NCBI GenBank assembly: GCA_020637675.1
Contig: JACKKD010000003.1
Span: 558,001 to 622,000 of the forward strand
Direction of reading: 5' to 3'
Length of the DNA stretch: 64,000 nucleotides
Origin: Paracoccaceae bacterium
GTDB lineage: Bacteria; Pseudomonadota; Alphaproteobacteria; Rhodobacterales; Rhodobacteraceae
The notes under the pieces are model-generated. The model ran no database searches, was not told where the DNA came from, and saw only the letters and a list, made by a program, of their open reading frames with translations. The first letter of the stretch is position 1. Every line of letters begins with the position of its first letter. Shown here piece after piece: positions 1 to 8,737 of the stretch. Position numbers and translations under genes: made by a program.

Positions 1-2
1 GG

Positions 3-758
3 CGCTTCCTGGCGCATTGCCATGCGGGTTGCACCTTCGCGGAGATCGTCGGAGCGATGCTCGGCAGGGGCATTCTCAGAGGCGGCGGCGATCACGCCGC
101 CTCCGGCCCGGCGGCCCTTGCACGGCGGCAGGCCGAAGATATGGCTGCGGCCGAGAAACGTGCACGGCAGGCCGAACGGCTCTGGCGCGAAAGCCTGAAC
201 ATCGCGGGCACTCTGGCCGAAGCCTATCTGCGCGGGCGCGGAATTACCTGTCCCTTGCCCGACGCGCTGCGCTTCCACCCCGAATGCTGGCATCCTGCCG
301 CCCGGCGCTTTCCGGCAATGGTGGCGTTTGTGGATGGCGCCGACGGTTTCGCGGTGCACCGGACCTATCTTGCGCCCGACGGCGCCGGGAAGGCGGCGGT
401 TGATCCTGCGAAGGCAATGCTTGGGGGCGTTGCAGGCGGCGCTGTGAGGCTCACTGAGGGGCCTGGGCGGCTGGTAGTGGCCGAGGGCATAGAAACCGCC
501 CTGAGCCTCGCCTCCGGGCTTCTGAGAAGCCCCGCGACGATCTGGGCGGCGCTCTCGACAAGCGGCATGGCCGGGCTGCGTCTTCCCGATCTTCCGGGGC
601 GGCTGACCATCGCCCCAGACGGCGACGCGGCGGGCCGTGAAGCCGCGCACGCCCTGGCCGAACGCGCGCACGCGCTGGGCTGGATCGTCTCCCTGCTTCC
701 CGCGCCGGACGGGCGCGACTGGAACGACGTTCTTTGCATGAAAGGCGGTGACGCATGA
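3..758 (+). CDS. Toprim-domain primase of a mobile element (5' end outside window)
   Basis: The reading frame is open from the first bases and its start lies upstream of the window; 251 residues are visible. It begins inside a zinc-ribbon, with a CHAGC motif at 18-32 that is typical of P4/phage-type primases. Near the C-terminus is a Toprim fold: an acidic EGIETALS strand (about 483-506) and a PDGDAAG motif (about 616-635). It probably primes DNA synthesis for a plasmid, phage or integrative element. The last codons overlap the next start in an ATGA junction, so the two are translationally coupled. No helicase domain is fused. The family call is firm; the host element is inferred. Confidence 0.85.
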   Translation, partial: RFLAHCHAGCTFAEIVGAMLGRGILRGGGDHAASGPAALARRQAEDMAAAEKRARQAERLWRESLNIAGTLAEAYLRGRGITCPLPDALRFHPECWHPAARRFPAMVAFVDGADGFAVHRTYLAPDGAGKAAVDPAKAMLGGVAGGAVRLTEGPGRLVVAEGIETALSLASGLLRSPATIWAALSTSGMAGLRLPDLPGRLTIAPDGDAAGREAAHALAERAHALGWIVSLLPAPDGRDWNDVLCMKGGDA

Positions 759-2242
759 ACGCGCACGCGCAAGAAATCTCCTATCGCCCCGAAGGCCCGC
801 AACCGCTCGTGCGCCCGGTTGCAACTGGTGCCGCATATCCCGTTGAAGCCCTGGGGCCGCTGCGCGCGGCAGTGGAGGCGGTGCAGGGCATGACGCAGGC
901 TCCGGTGGCGATCCCGGCCGCATCGGCGCTGGCCGTGGCATCGCTGGCGGTGCAGGGCTTCGCGGATGTGGAAACGCTCGGTGGCACGAGACCCTTGTCG
1001 CTCTACCTTCTGACAATCGCGCAATCGGGCGAGAGGAAATCAAGCTGTGACGCGCCCCTGATGGCCGCTCTGCGCGCATATGAGAGGGACCAGGCGCAGG
1101 CACGGCGCGACGACGTGGTGGCGTGGCAGAACAGGCACGCGCTCTGGAAGGTGGAACGCGAGCGTATTCTTGCCGACGCCAAGAGGGGCAGGGGCGAAAA
1201 GCGCATCGTGGCGGAAGTCGATCTGCGGGCGCTCGGGGCCGAACCTGCAGCGCCGCCGTCCGTTGATCGCACGGTGACAGAACCGACCTATGAGGGGCTG
1301 ACCCGACTTTTTGCGGAGGGCCAACCGTCGCTCGGCATATTCAGCGATGAGGGCGGGCAATTCCTCGGTGGCTTCGCCATGAACGCGGACAACCGGCAAA
1401 AGACACTGGCCGCGCTGAATGACCTTTGGCAGGGAAGCCCGATCCGACGGACGCGGGCGGGCGAGGGCGCGTTCACGCTCTACGGGCGGCGGCTGGCCGT
1501 TCACCTGATGGCGCAACCGGGCGTGGCGCGGGCGTTCATGGCTGACCCTCTGGCGGGCGACACCGGCTTTTTGCCCCGCTTCCTGATCTGCGAACCGCCC
1601 AGCGCTATCGGAACCCGGCTTCACGCGAACGCACGGCACGACGCGCACGCGCTGGAAGGCTTCGGGCGGCGGCTGCAATCGGTGCTGCAAACGCCCCTGC
1701 CGATGGACCCGGAAACCCGCGAATTGCACCTCCGCCCGCTTCCTTTGGCCCGAGAGGCGCGGGAACTTCTGGTGCAGTTTTCCGACGCTATCGAGGTGCA
1801 ACAGGCCCCCGATGGCGACCTTGCGCACGTTACGGGCTACGCATCCAAGGCGGCGGAACAGGCGGCGCGCATCGCGGGCACGCTGACACTCTGGCGCGAT
1901 CTGCACGCCCCCGAGGTGCGGGCGCGCGACATGATGGACGCAATCACGCTGGCGCAATTCTATCTGGCCGAAGCTTCGCGCATGGCAGAGGCCGCGACCG
2001 TATCGGCAGAAATCGACAAAGCTGAACGGCTGCGCAAATGGCTGGTGGAAGCGTGGCCCGATCTGGAAATCCTGCCGGGGGACATTTTGCAGCGCGCACC
2101 GGGGCGCCGCCTGCGCGACCGTCAAGCCGTGAAAAAGGCCATTTCCGTCCTGATGGAAGCGGGCTGGTTAATCCCGCTCGAAAATGGGGCCGAGGTGCGC
2201 GGCGTGCGGCGCAAGGAAGCTTATCGGATTGTGAGGGGATGA
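755..2242 (+). CDS. DUF3987-family P-loop protein
   Basis: A 495-residue protein of the DUF3987/YfjI type, common next to Toprim primases in integrative elements. A degenerate P-loop, SGERKSS, lies near residues 90-97. An acidic IFSDEGGQ segment follows near residue 200, and the central domain with AQPGVARAFMAD and GFLPRFL segments fits the family. The C-terminal part is winged-helix-like, with Arg/Lys-rich segments. The family is thought to act as a replicative helicase or ATPase partner of the primase, but the biochemistry is not settled. The start overlaps the upstream stop (ATGA), and the end overlaps the next gene in the same way. Confidence 0.8.
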   Translation: MNAHAQEISYRPEGPQPLVRPVATGAAYPVEALGPLRAAVEAVQGMTQAPVAIPAASALAVASLAVQGFADVETLGGTRPLSLYLLTIAQSGERKSSCDAPLMAALRAYERDQAQARRDDVVAWQNRHALWKVERERILADAKRGRGEKRIVAEVDLRALGAEPAAPPSVDRTVTEPTYEGLTRLFAEGQPSLGIFSDEGGQFLGGFAMNADNRQKTLAALNDLWQGSPIRRTRAGEGAFTLYGRRLAVHLMAQPGVARAFMADPLAGDTGFLPRFLICEPPSAIGTRLHANARHDAHALEGFGRRLQSVLQTPLPMDPETRELHLRPLPLAREARELLVQFSDAIEVQQAPDGDLAHVTGYASKAAEQAARIAGTLTLWRDLHAPEVRARDMMDAITLAQFYLAEASRMAEAATVSAEIDKAERLRKWLVEAWPDLEILPGDILQRAPGRRLRDRQAVKKAISVLMEAGWLIPLENGAEVRGVRRKEAYRIVRG

Positions 2243-2601
2243 TGATGTGGTTTGATCCGCAAAAGGCGTTGGCCGCCATCGAGGGGGGCGACATGCCCCC
2301 TTCCGACCCCGCCCCCGATCTTGCGCAGGACCGTTTAGCACGTTTAGCAGGTTTAGCACGCCCCTTGCCCCAAAACCCCAAATTTGCCCCCGAGGCTGCG
2401 AAGCCCGCCGATCTGGCGCGACCCGCCCCCGAACCCTTTGCGCAAGGGAAGCGCATCAATGGCGACCCGCGAACCTGGACCGGGCGCGTTGTGTCGCTGG
2501 CCGACTGGCGGAGGCTCAGCGAGTGGGAACGGCACGGGCCGAACGGGCGGTGGTTCTACGGCGATGCGCGGCAATGGGAAAAGCCGCGAGGCTCGACATG
2601 A
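2239..2601 (+). CDS. Small hypothetical protein of the mobile-element cassette
   Basis: 120 residues, not recognised. The start is one of three consecutive ATGs; the first overlaps the DUF3987 stop (ATGA), which supports translational coupling. The N-terminal half is Ala/Pro-rich and holds an RLARLAGLAR stretch encoded by three near-identical 9-base repeats using the rare TTA codon. The C-terminal half is Trp/Arg-rich (RTWTGRVVSLADWRRL, WERHGPNGRWFYGDA) and looks like a compact folded or nucleic-acid-binding segment. It ends in another ATGA junction. Its role is unknown; position suggests it belongs to the same replication cassette. Confidence 0.6.
   Translation: MMMWFDPQKALAAIEGGDMPPSDPAPDLAQDRLARLAGLARPLPQNPKFAPEAAKPADLARPAPEPFAQGKRINGDPRTWTGRVVSLADWRRLSEWERHGPNGRWFYGDARQWEKPRGST
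2333..2359 (+). repeat. Three tandem 9-base repeats (GTTTAGCA-C/G)
   Basis: Units at 2333-2341, 2342-2350 and 2351-2359 differ only at the last base. They lie inside the 120-residue hypothetical gene and encode LAR/LAG triplets with TTA leucine codons, which are otherwise scarce here. Confidence 0.8.
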
Positions 2602-2660
2602 CCGCGCTGAGCGAGGTTTTTGCAGCTTTCAGGCAAAAGGGGGGGGGGTTAAACTCATGA
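2598..2660 (+). CDS. Tiny ORF with a G10 tract (possible frameshifted 50-residue product)
   Basis: An ATG overlaps the stop of the preceding gene (ATGA at 2598). The zero-frame product is only 20 residues and stops just after ten consecutive G residues (2639-2648). A -1 slip on that tract would continue in the frame ending at 2749 and give about 50 residues, overlapping the start of the next gene. It may be a real small gene that needs frameshifting, a gene broken by a homopolymer indel, or noise. No family is recognised. Confidence 0.3.
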   Translation: MTALSEVFAAFRQKGGGLNS

Positions 2661-2735
2661 AGCGTCATTTTTTCAGCGTGTTAACCCGCATTTGGCCCCT
2701 TCAAGTAGGGCGCGAGCAAATCGAGGATACCGATC

Positions 2736-3041
2736 ATGCCAGCCCCTGACCCCTTCGGACTTCACTACGATGAAACGCCCGACGGGCGACCGATGATCAA
2801 ATCCGAAATCTGGCCATCCGACGGCATGTTCGCCAAGGGCAACCGGCGGCACCGTCTGGCCCGCGCGAAGGCCGTGGTGCGCAAGCTGACACTGAACGGG
2901 TGGGCCTGCCGCGAGTGCGGCGGGCATGTTCCCCTGACACGGCGGGCGGATGCAGTCTATTGCGGCGAATCCTGCCGCAAGCGGGCCAAGCGGAAACGGC
3001 AGGCACTCGAAACCGATGCGCGGCGGAGGCTTCAGCCATAA
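2736..3041 (+). CDS. Small zinc-finger-like hypothetical protein
   Basis: 101 residues. It contains paired cysteines, CREC (about residues 58-61) and CGESC (about 75-79), followed by a very basic tail (RKRAKRKRQ), which suggests a treble-clef-like zinc-binding, nucleic-acid-contacting protein. A GAGG ribosome-binding site precedes the ATG. It closes the mobile-element gene cluster seen at the left edge. The exact family is not recognised; zinc binding is inferred from the cysteine spacing. Confidence 0.6.
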   Translation: MPAPDPFGLHYDETPDGRPMIKSEIWPSDGMFAKGNRRHRLARAKAVVRKLTLNGWACRECGGHVPLTRRADAVYCGESCRKRAKRKRQALETDARRRLQP

Positions 3042-3228
3042 TCTATCCGATAGGCCCGTATGCCGCCTTGAACGCGCTGCGAGGGGGGGCCTGCATCCGG
3101 TGGCACCGAAGCCCAAGGCTTAGCTTGCTCCCCTTTTCGACACTTTCGTTGTCAATTGGCGCCCGGCTGCCACCCTTGGTCAGGCTAGGTCTCGCTGCGG
3201 CGAGTCGTTTCTGTGGGGAGACAATCCG

Positions 3229-5224
3229 ATGGCCATCATTCGTGGTGACAATTCATCCAACACCATTTCGGCGACCGGGCCGAACGACACCATCTTCGGA
3301 CTGAGCGGTTTCGATGTTCTCAGCTCGACCTTCGAGCAGGCCGACCTGCGGGGCGGCTGGGGACAGGACAGCTTGAGTGTCGACTACTCCTATTTGATCG
3401 ACTGGTCCGTCATCGATCTCAATACTTATTCGTTGCTACCATTTCCGCTAATGCGCTGGGCGCTTTTGGAGATCAAGGCAATGACACGCTGTCGGTTACG
3501 ACAACTATTGGCACCGATCCATCGGCGTCCATGTGGTTCGACCTGGATTCCGTTTTCCTGACTACCGATGTCGCACTTGACGGAGGTGCAGGTGATGACA
3601 CCTTTAAACATCGTTTCGCAGGTATATTTGGACGGTTTTGGGAACTTGGGAACGAATGGGCCGCTATCAAACGCGGTAGTTGTGGACCTCGAAGGAAATA
3701 ACACAGTCAGCATTGCGATGGACAGTGACGCCTATGATGTCACACCTCAGCTCTCCACTACGGTTGTCCTTGGTGACGGCAACGACACCGTTGCGGTAAA
3801 CAATCGCACCGAAGCAAACAATACGAACGGGCATTCCGCCTACGACATCGACCTTGGCAACAGGACGAACTCGCTGACGGTTAACGACCGGACCGGCAAC
3901 ATAGACCTGAACATTGTTGCGGGGAACGGAAGCGACGACAACGTCGCGTTGACCTACACCCTGGATGAGAGGGAATTCCTGGGGAACGAGCGTTCAGGGG
4001 CGCATCGACCTCGGCGCGGGCGATGATACACTGGCGCTTACGCTTGTCGATTGGGGCACGGATATTTCGGATGTCGACGTTACGATTGACCTCGGCACAG
4101 GAAACAACTCTGCGACTATCAACGGTGGTTATTTCGATAGATACACCTTGTTTGGTGGAACCGGCAACGACCTGGTCTGGCTCGACTTGACCAACCTGTA
4201 TTCGGATAGCAGCTCTGCCAACGATACAGGCTATTCCGTGGTCGTCGATGCTGGTGACGGGAACAATACTGTCACTGTCACGCTCGCAGATATCTACCTG
4301 TATACTTCTCTGCACGGTTCGTCGGTTACGACGGGTGCGGGAAGTGACGCGATTTTCGTGAACGGTGGTCTTCTGAACGTTATCGACTCCGGCGCAGGCA
4401 ACGACACCATTTCTGCCGGTAGTGGTACCGACACCGTCACCATGGGCGCCGGTGCGGACGACCTCCTTGTAGACCGCGCAATCTTCAACTCGCTGACCGG
4501 TCCGACCGAACGACTGACCATCAATGACTTCTCGCTTTCGGACGGGGACGGTGTCGCGCTGAGCGGATGGAATATCCCGGCGCTGGGTGGCACGGGTGTT
4601 CTGGATGATGCTGGGGACCTACTGGCACTCAAGACACCGGGCGGCGATGTCTTGGGATTCGTTCAGGTCGGTGCCGATGCGCTTTTGTCGCTGGACCTCG
4701 GTGGCGGGAATATCGCCGAGATTCTGTTTAGGAACCTCGACATCTCCGCCGCGCCGCCCCCTCCGCCCCCGACCGATCCGAAATTGAACCTGTCAGGCAC
4801 CTACGGAAACGACACGCTGACCGGGGGCAACAACGATGACATCATCTTCCTTCGCCGTGGCCGGGACGTCGCCACGGGCAATGAAGGTGCGGACGCATTC
4901 CGCTTCAATGCGGTCAATTCCCACAATGCCAACGGGGACCACCATGTCATCACCGACCTCAACTTCCTGGAGGGCGATGAACTTCGGTTCCAGAACTTCG
5001 GGCCATCCTGGGCCAACAACGCGACTGACCCGGCCAACTACCTCGAATACCAGGCGGGCACCTTCAACAGCTGGATTGCAGACAGCCTTGCGGACCTGCG
5101 GGAATTGAGAGACTCCGGGGCCATCGGCGCGACCCTCTTGGCGGGCGGTCTTGGCACCGAGATATCATTCAATGACCAAGGCGGAGACTTGGTCAGAGTG
5201 GACCTCTGGGGCGTGTTCGTGTAG
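3229..5224 (+). pseudogene. RTX-type calcium-binding secreted protein, broken by three frameshifts
   Basis: One gene spread over several frames. The start at 3229 has a GGGGAG ribosome-binding site. Coherent RTX-like sequence runs to about 3425, continues in another frame to about 3603 (ending DGGAGDDT), returns to the first frame to about 3965, then moves to a third frame that stays open to the stop at 5224. Gly/Asp-rich nonapeptide-like repeats (GAGNDTI, GAGDDTL, GNDTLTGG) recur, a proline linker (PPPPPPTDP) lies near 4756, and the end (DLWGVFV) looks like a type I secretion signal. There is no N-terminal signal peptide, as usual for type I substrates. Each break needs one inserted or lost base; one sits at TTTAAA (3602-3607). 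The DNA is visibly less GC-rich than its neighbours. It may be a decayed gene or contain sequencing errors. Confidence 0.75.
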
Positions 5225-5491
5225 CGCCGGACAGGCTAGTTGGCGCTCCACTGGCGGGAGGCGCATGAAATTGACGCGGGGAGGGGCAGCCCGATCCCTG
5301 CCCGCCTTGCCCCGACGGACCGACGGGGCAGTCTTCCGAGGATAAACCGTAACATTCTCGTTCGGTGCGCTCGGGCCGTTGTTCCGCTAAATTCCGGGGT
5401 CATCCAGGCTATTGAGGGGGAAATTTTGGGGGAAGGCCAAAAATTATGGGGCGGTTTAATGTCGTAAAGTCAATCACTTATTGATTTTAAA
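5225..5491. other. Non-coding boundary region beside tRNA-Ser
   Basis: I see no convincing gene here. The last ~100 bases are A/T-rich compared with the surroundings (for example 5471-5490). This is where an att site of the left-hand element would be expected, abutting the tRNA 3' end, but I find no second copy of the tRNA 3' end and no integrase in the window. Confidence 0.4.
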
Positions 5492-5579
5492 TGGCGGATG
5501 AGGTGGGATTCGAACCCACGGAACCTTTCGGTTCGCTGGTTTTCAAGACCAGTGCCTTCAACCGCTCGGCCACTCATCC
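5492..5579 (-). tRNA. tRNA-Ser (anticodon TGA)
   Basis: On the minus strand, a 7-bp acceptor stem (GGATGAG with CTCATCC) is followed by discriminator G and an encoded CCA. The anticodon loop CTTGAAA gives TGA, the long class II variable arm is present (GCGAACCGAAAGGTTCC), and the T-arm GGTTCGAATCC is intact. The 3' end faces the mobile-element side. Confidence 0.97.
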
Positions 5580-5581
5580 GT

Positions 5582-5628
5582 CGCCGGAATTCGGGACCGG
5601 TGCCTTCAAGCACTCGACCGCGTGTCCG
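5582..5628 (-). pseudogene. Decayed 5' half of a second tRNA-Ser
   Basis: Immediately in front of tRNA-Ser(TGA) is a degenerate copy of a tRNA-Ser 5' half: an acceptor-like GGACACG, a D-arm-like GTCGAGTGCTTGAAGGC, then a CCGG/CCGG anticodon stem around a CCCGAAT loop. The loop would read CGA, but the conserved U33 is replaced by C. The variable arm, T-arm and 3' acceptor strand are missing because the intact tRNA begins there. It is clearly not functional. Confidence 0.65.
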
Positions 5629-5861
5629 GTGACGCCCCATAGCTTTGTACACGCGATTCTGAAAGCGCGGGGCGCGCTGAAATCCGCGTGTGCCGCCGGA
5701 GGCGGACTTTTCTTGCCCTCTGCGAGCGGCTAGTATGCCGCCAAGCGCGGAAACGGCGCAGAATTTCGGGCATGACCGCGGGTCGCAGGCCGGAGGGCAG
5801 GGCGGCCTCGTGGCTTGGGCAGGACGCACGGGGCAGGCCGGGCGGGAAATCGGGGGCGAGC

Positions 5862-6938
5862 ATGACACTTCGGGCAAGGGCGCGATTCGGGCTGGCCTGT
5901 GCCACGGCGCTGACGCTGGCGGGATGCGTCGCGGGCACGGGGCCCCGGAAGGAAGCCGCGGACGCGGCGCCTGCGGGCGCGGGTTTCTCGCCGGTCTCCG
6001 TCGCGCGCGACGTGGAGGCGCCGCAAGTCTTCAACGTCACGGGGCAGGGCCTCTGGGATGGGCGTCCCTCGCTTGGTGGCGTCTGGGTCGCGCATTCGAG
6101 CGTGAAGGATCCCGAACGGGTGATCATCCGTAACGTCAAGAACGGAAAATCGGTCGTCGGCGCGCTTTTCCGGCGCGAGCGGGATCTGCCGGGGCCGGGG
6201 CTCCAGATCTCGTCCGATGCCGCCGAGGCGCTCGGACTTCTCGCCGGACAGCCGGCCGAAGTGACGGTTGTCGCGCTGCGGCGCGAGGAAGAGCCGGTAC
6301 CGGTCGATGCCGAGATCGGTCCCGACGAAACGGCAGTTGCGGCAGTTCAAGCGGATGCGGCGGGTGAGGTCGCGGACGCGCCGGAAACGCCTGTTGCGTC
6401 GGACTCGCCGGCAACGGCCGAAGCCGCAGCCAGTGCGTCGCCTGATGCCGACGGGGAAGCTGCTGCGGCAACCGATGCGGGCGCGGCTGCGACTCCGGCG
6501 CCGAAGAAGTCCGGCGGGCTCTTCGGCTTCCTGAAGAAGAAACCGAAGCCGATGGCGCCGGACGCGGAAGCCGTGGCTGCCGGCGCCGGAACCGGAGCCA
6601 TCGAGCAGACGACGCTCGATCCGGTCGCGGCCACCGCCTCGGCCGCGCTCGACCGCGTGGAAGCCCAGACTGCGCCACAGGCGGTCGCCGCCGCGCCGGC
6701 CGCGATCAAGCGCGGCTATATCCAGATCGGCATCTTCAGCACCGAGGCCAACGCAAACCGCGCGTCGGAGCAGATGAAGGGCGCCGGCATGACCGCAACC
6801 GTCCGCACCGACCAGAGCGCCGGAAAGACCTACTGGCGTGTCATCGTCGGCCCCGCCGCCACTGTCGCGGAGCGCGACGCGCTCGTGGCCCGCGTGAAGG
6901 GCATCGGCTACCCCGACGCATATCCCGTATCCAACTGA
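5862..6938 (+). CDS. SPOR-domain lipoprotein
   Basis: 358 residues. I place the start at 5862, where a lipoprotein signal begins (lipobox LAGC, Cys22); the upstream in-frame extension is Arg-rich and unlike a protein start. Residues about 45-135 form a compact domain resembling the RlpA-like double-psi barrel region, then a long acidic Ala/Glu/Pro-rich linker. The last ~75 residues are a SPOR domain, which binds denuded septal peptidoglycan. It lies 18 bases before a D,D-carboxypeptidase gene, so a role in the cell envelope or division is likely. The RlpA-like assignment is less certain than SPOR. Confidence 0.85.
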   Translation: MTLRARARFGLACATALTLAGCVAGTGPRKEAADAAPAGAGFSPVSVARDVEAPQVFNVTGQGLWDGRPSLGGVWVAHSSVKDPERVIIRNVKNGKSVVGALFRRERDLPGPGLQISSDAAEALGLLAGQPAEVTVVALRREEEPVPVDAEIGPDETAVAAVQADAAGEVADAPETPVASDSPATAEAAASASPDADGEAAAATDAGAAATPAPKKSGGLFGFLKKKPKPMAPDAEAVAAGAGTGAIEQTTLDPVAATASAALDRVEAQTAPQAVAAAPAAIKRGYIQIGIFSTEANANRASEQMKGAGMTATVRTDQSAGKTYWRVIVGPAATVAERDALVARVKGIGYPDAYPVSN

Positions 6939-6956
6939 TAGGAGCCCCGGCACCGC

Positions 6957-8102
6957 ATGGTCAGAGCCGCCGTCATCCTCGCCCTCGCCCTTCTCGCCGC
7001 CTTTCCCGCGCGCGCCTTCGACACGCTTGCCGGCGCCGCCTGGGTCTACGACATGGAAACCGGGACGGTGCTTCTGGCGAAGAACGCTGATGAGGCGTTG
7101 CCGCCGGCCTCTATGTCCAAGCTGATGACGCTGAACATGCTGTTCGAGGCGCTGAAGGACGGGCGGGTACGGCTCGACGACACCTTCGCAGTCTCGTCGA
7201 AGGCGCGGGCGATGGGCGGCTCGACAATGTTCCTGAACGAGACCGACCGGCCGACGGTGGAGGAGTTGATCAAGGGGATCATCGTCAACTCCGGCAACGA
7301 TGCCTGCGTCGTCGTCGCGGAGGGGCTTGCCGGCAGCGAGGAGGAATTCGCCAAGAAGATGAACGAGCGCGCCCGCGCAATCGGAATGACGAAATCGACC
7401 TTTGCAAATGCCTCGGGCTGGCCACACCCGAACCAGCGCATGAGCATGCACGACCTCGGTGTGCTCGCCGTGCGGCTCATCGCCGATTTTCCCGAATACT
7501 ACGGTTACTTCGCGCTGACGGAGTTCGAACACGACGGCCGCGCGCCGGATAACCGCTTCAACCGCAATCCTCTGCTGTCGATGGGGATCGGGGCGGACGG
7601 GCTCAAGACCGGCCACACCCAGGAGGCGGGCTTCGGTCTCGTCGGATCGGCGGTGCAGGGCGGGCGCCGGATCGTCTTCGTGGTGAGCGGGCTCAGGGAT
7701 GCGACCGAACGGGCGGAGGAGTCGCAGCGCATCGCGACCTGGGCCTTTCGCGAATTCGCGCTGAAGACGGTCGCGCCGGCCGGCAGCCGGATCGCGGAAG
7801 CCGATGTCTGGCTCGGCGCGGCCTCGCGCGTGGGCCTGATGGTCGAGAAGGACGTCCGGATTCTTATCCCCTCGCTGGCCCGCGACGCCCTGAAGGGCGA
7901 GGTGGTCTATACCGGCCCGCTTGAGGCGCCGATCGAGGCCGGCCAGAAGCTCGCCGATCTTGTCATCGCGGTGCCGGACATGGAGCCGGTGACCGTGCCG
8001 CTCGTCGCCGAGCAGGCCGTGGGCAAGGGCGGCTTCTCGACCCGGCTCCGCACCGCCTTGGGCCGGGTGGCGACGCGCGTCATGGCCGAGGTCGGAAGCT
8101 GA
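6957..8102 (+). CDS. D-alanyl-D-alanine carboxypeptidase (PBP5/6 family)
   Basis: 381 residues with a signal peptide ending near residue 20. The three penicillin-binding motifs are intact: SxxK (Ser52-Lys55), SGN (112-114) and KTG (217-219). A C-terminal PBP5-type beta domain follows. The enzyme would trim the terminal D-Ala of peptidoglycan stem peptides in the periplasm. An AGGAG site precedes the ATG. The gene sits between the SPOR lipoprotein and tmk in one operon-like run. No clear amphipathic membrane anchor can be judged by eye. Confidence 0.95.
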   Translation: MVRAAVILALALLAAFPARAFDTLAGAAWVYDMETGTVLLAKNADEALPPASMSKLMTLNMLFEALKDGRVRLDDTFAVSSKARAMGGSTMFLNETDRPTVEELIKGIIVNSGNDACVVVAEGLAGSEEEFAKKMNERARAIGMTKSTFANASGWPHPNQRMSMHDLGVLAVRLIADFPEYYGYFALTEFEHDGRAPDNRFNRNPLLSMGIGADGLKTGHTQEAGFGLVGSAVQGGRRIVFVVSGLRDATERAEESQRIATWAFREFALKTVAPAGSRIAEADVWLGAASRVGLMVEKDVRILIPSLARDALKGEVVYTGPLEAPIEAGQKLADLVIAVPDMEPVTVPLVAEQAVGKGGFSTRLRTALGRVATRVMAEVGS

Positions 8103-8104
8103 CG

Positions 8105-8737
8105 GTGTCGGACCGGTCTGCGGCAATGTTCATCACGTTCGAGGGGATCGACGGCTCGGGCAAGTCCACCCAGGCGCGGCTTCTTGCCGAGCATCTCCGC
8201 GCAAGCGGGCACGCGGTCGTGCTGACGCGGGAGCCAGGCGGGTCGCCGGGGGCGGAGGAAATCCGCCGGCTGGTGCTCGAGGGCGATCCTGACCGCTGGT
8301 CGGCCGAGACCGAGATCCTCCTTTTCACCGCCGCCAGGCGCGACCATCTGGAGCGGGTGATCGAGCCCGCGCTTCGGGCGGGCAAGATCGTCATCTCCGA
8401 CCGCTTTGCCGATTCCACCCGGATGTATCAGGGCGTGTCGCGCGGCGACCTGCGCGGCGTGGTGGACAAGCTCCACGCGCTGATGATCGGCCGAGAGCCC
8501 GACCTCACTTTCGTCATCGACATGGACCCGGACCTCGGCCTGGCGCGCGCCAGGGGTCGCAACGGGACGGAGGAGCGGTTCGAGGATTTCGGGGCGGACC
8601 TCCAGCGGAAGATGCGCGCAGGCTTCCTCGCGCTCGCTGCCGAGTTTCCCGACCGCTGCCGGGTGATCGACGGCAACCGTCCGGCAGAGATCGTCGCGGC
8701 AGAGGTCGCGGCGGTGGCCGACGGGGCCCTCTCTTGA
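8105..8737 (+). CDS. tmk: Thymidylate kinase
   Basis: 210 residues. It phosphorylates dTMP to dTDP with ATP for DNA synthesis. The P-loop EGIDGSGKS is at about residues 13-21, the DRFADST (DRx) motif follows in the middle, and a lid-region RNGTEERFE segment comes after. The GTG at 8105, two bases after the preceding stop, is taken as start; an in-frame ATG at 8126 would also keep the P-loop. The 3' end overlaps holB, which fits coupled translation of replication-related genes. Confidence 0.95.
   Translation: MSDRSAAMFITFEGIDGSGKSTQARLLAEHLRASGHAVVLTREPGGSPGAEEIRRLVLEGDPDRWSAETEILLFTAARRDHLERVIEPALRAGKIVISDRFADSTRMYQGVSRGDLRGVVDKLHALMIGREPDLTFVIDMDPDLGLARARGRNGTEERFEDFGADLQRKMRAGFLALAAEFPDRCRVIDGNRPAEIVAAEVAAVADGALS

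Noticed and set aside
5240..5467. 75-residue ORF between the RTX relic and tRNA-Ser
   Set aside because: No good ribosome-binding site, no motif, and it spans the presumed element boundary.
1..5491. Integrase and att repeats expected for a tRNA-linked element
   Set aside because: I looked for a recombinase and a second copy of the tRNA-Ser 3' end and found neither within the window.
5730..8126. Very long minus-strand ORF opposite the SPOR/carboxypeptidase genes
   Set aside because: Arg/His/Gly-rich composition with no domain, fully antisense to two well-supported genes; a product of high-GC codon bias.
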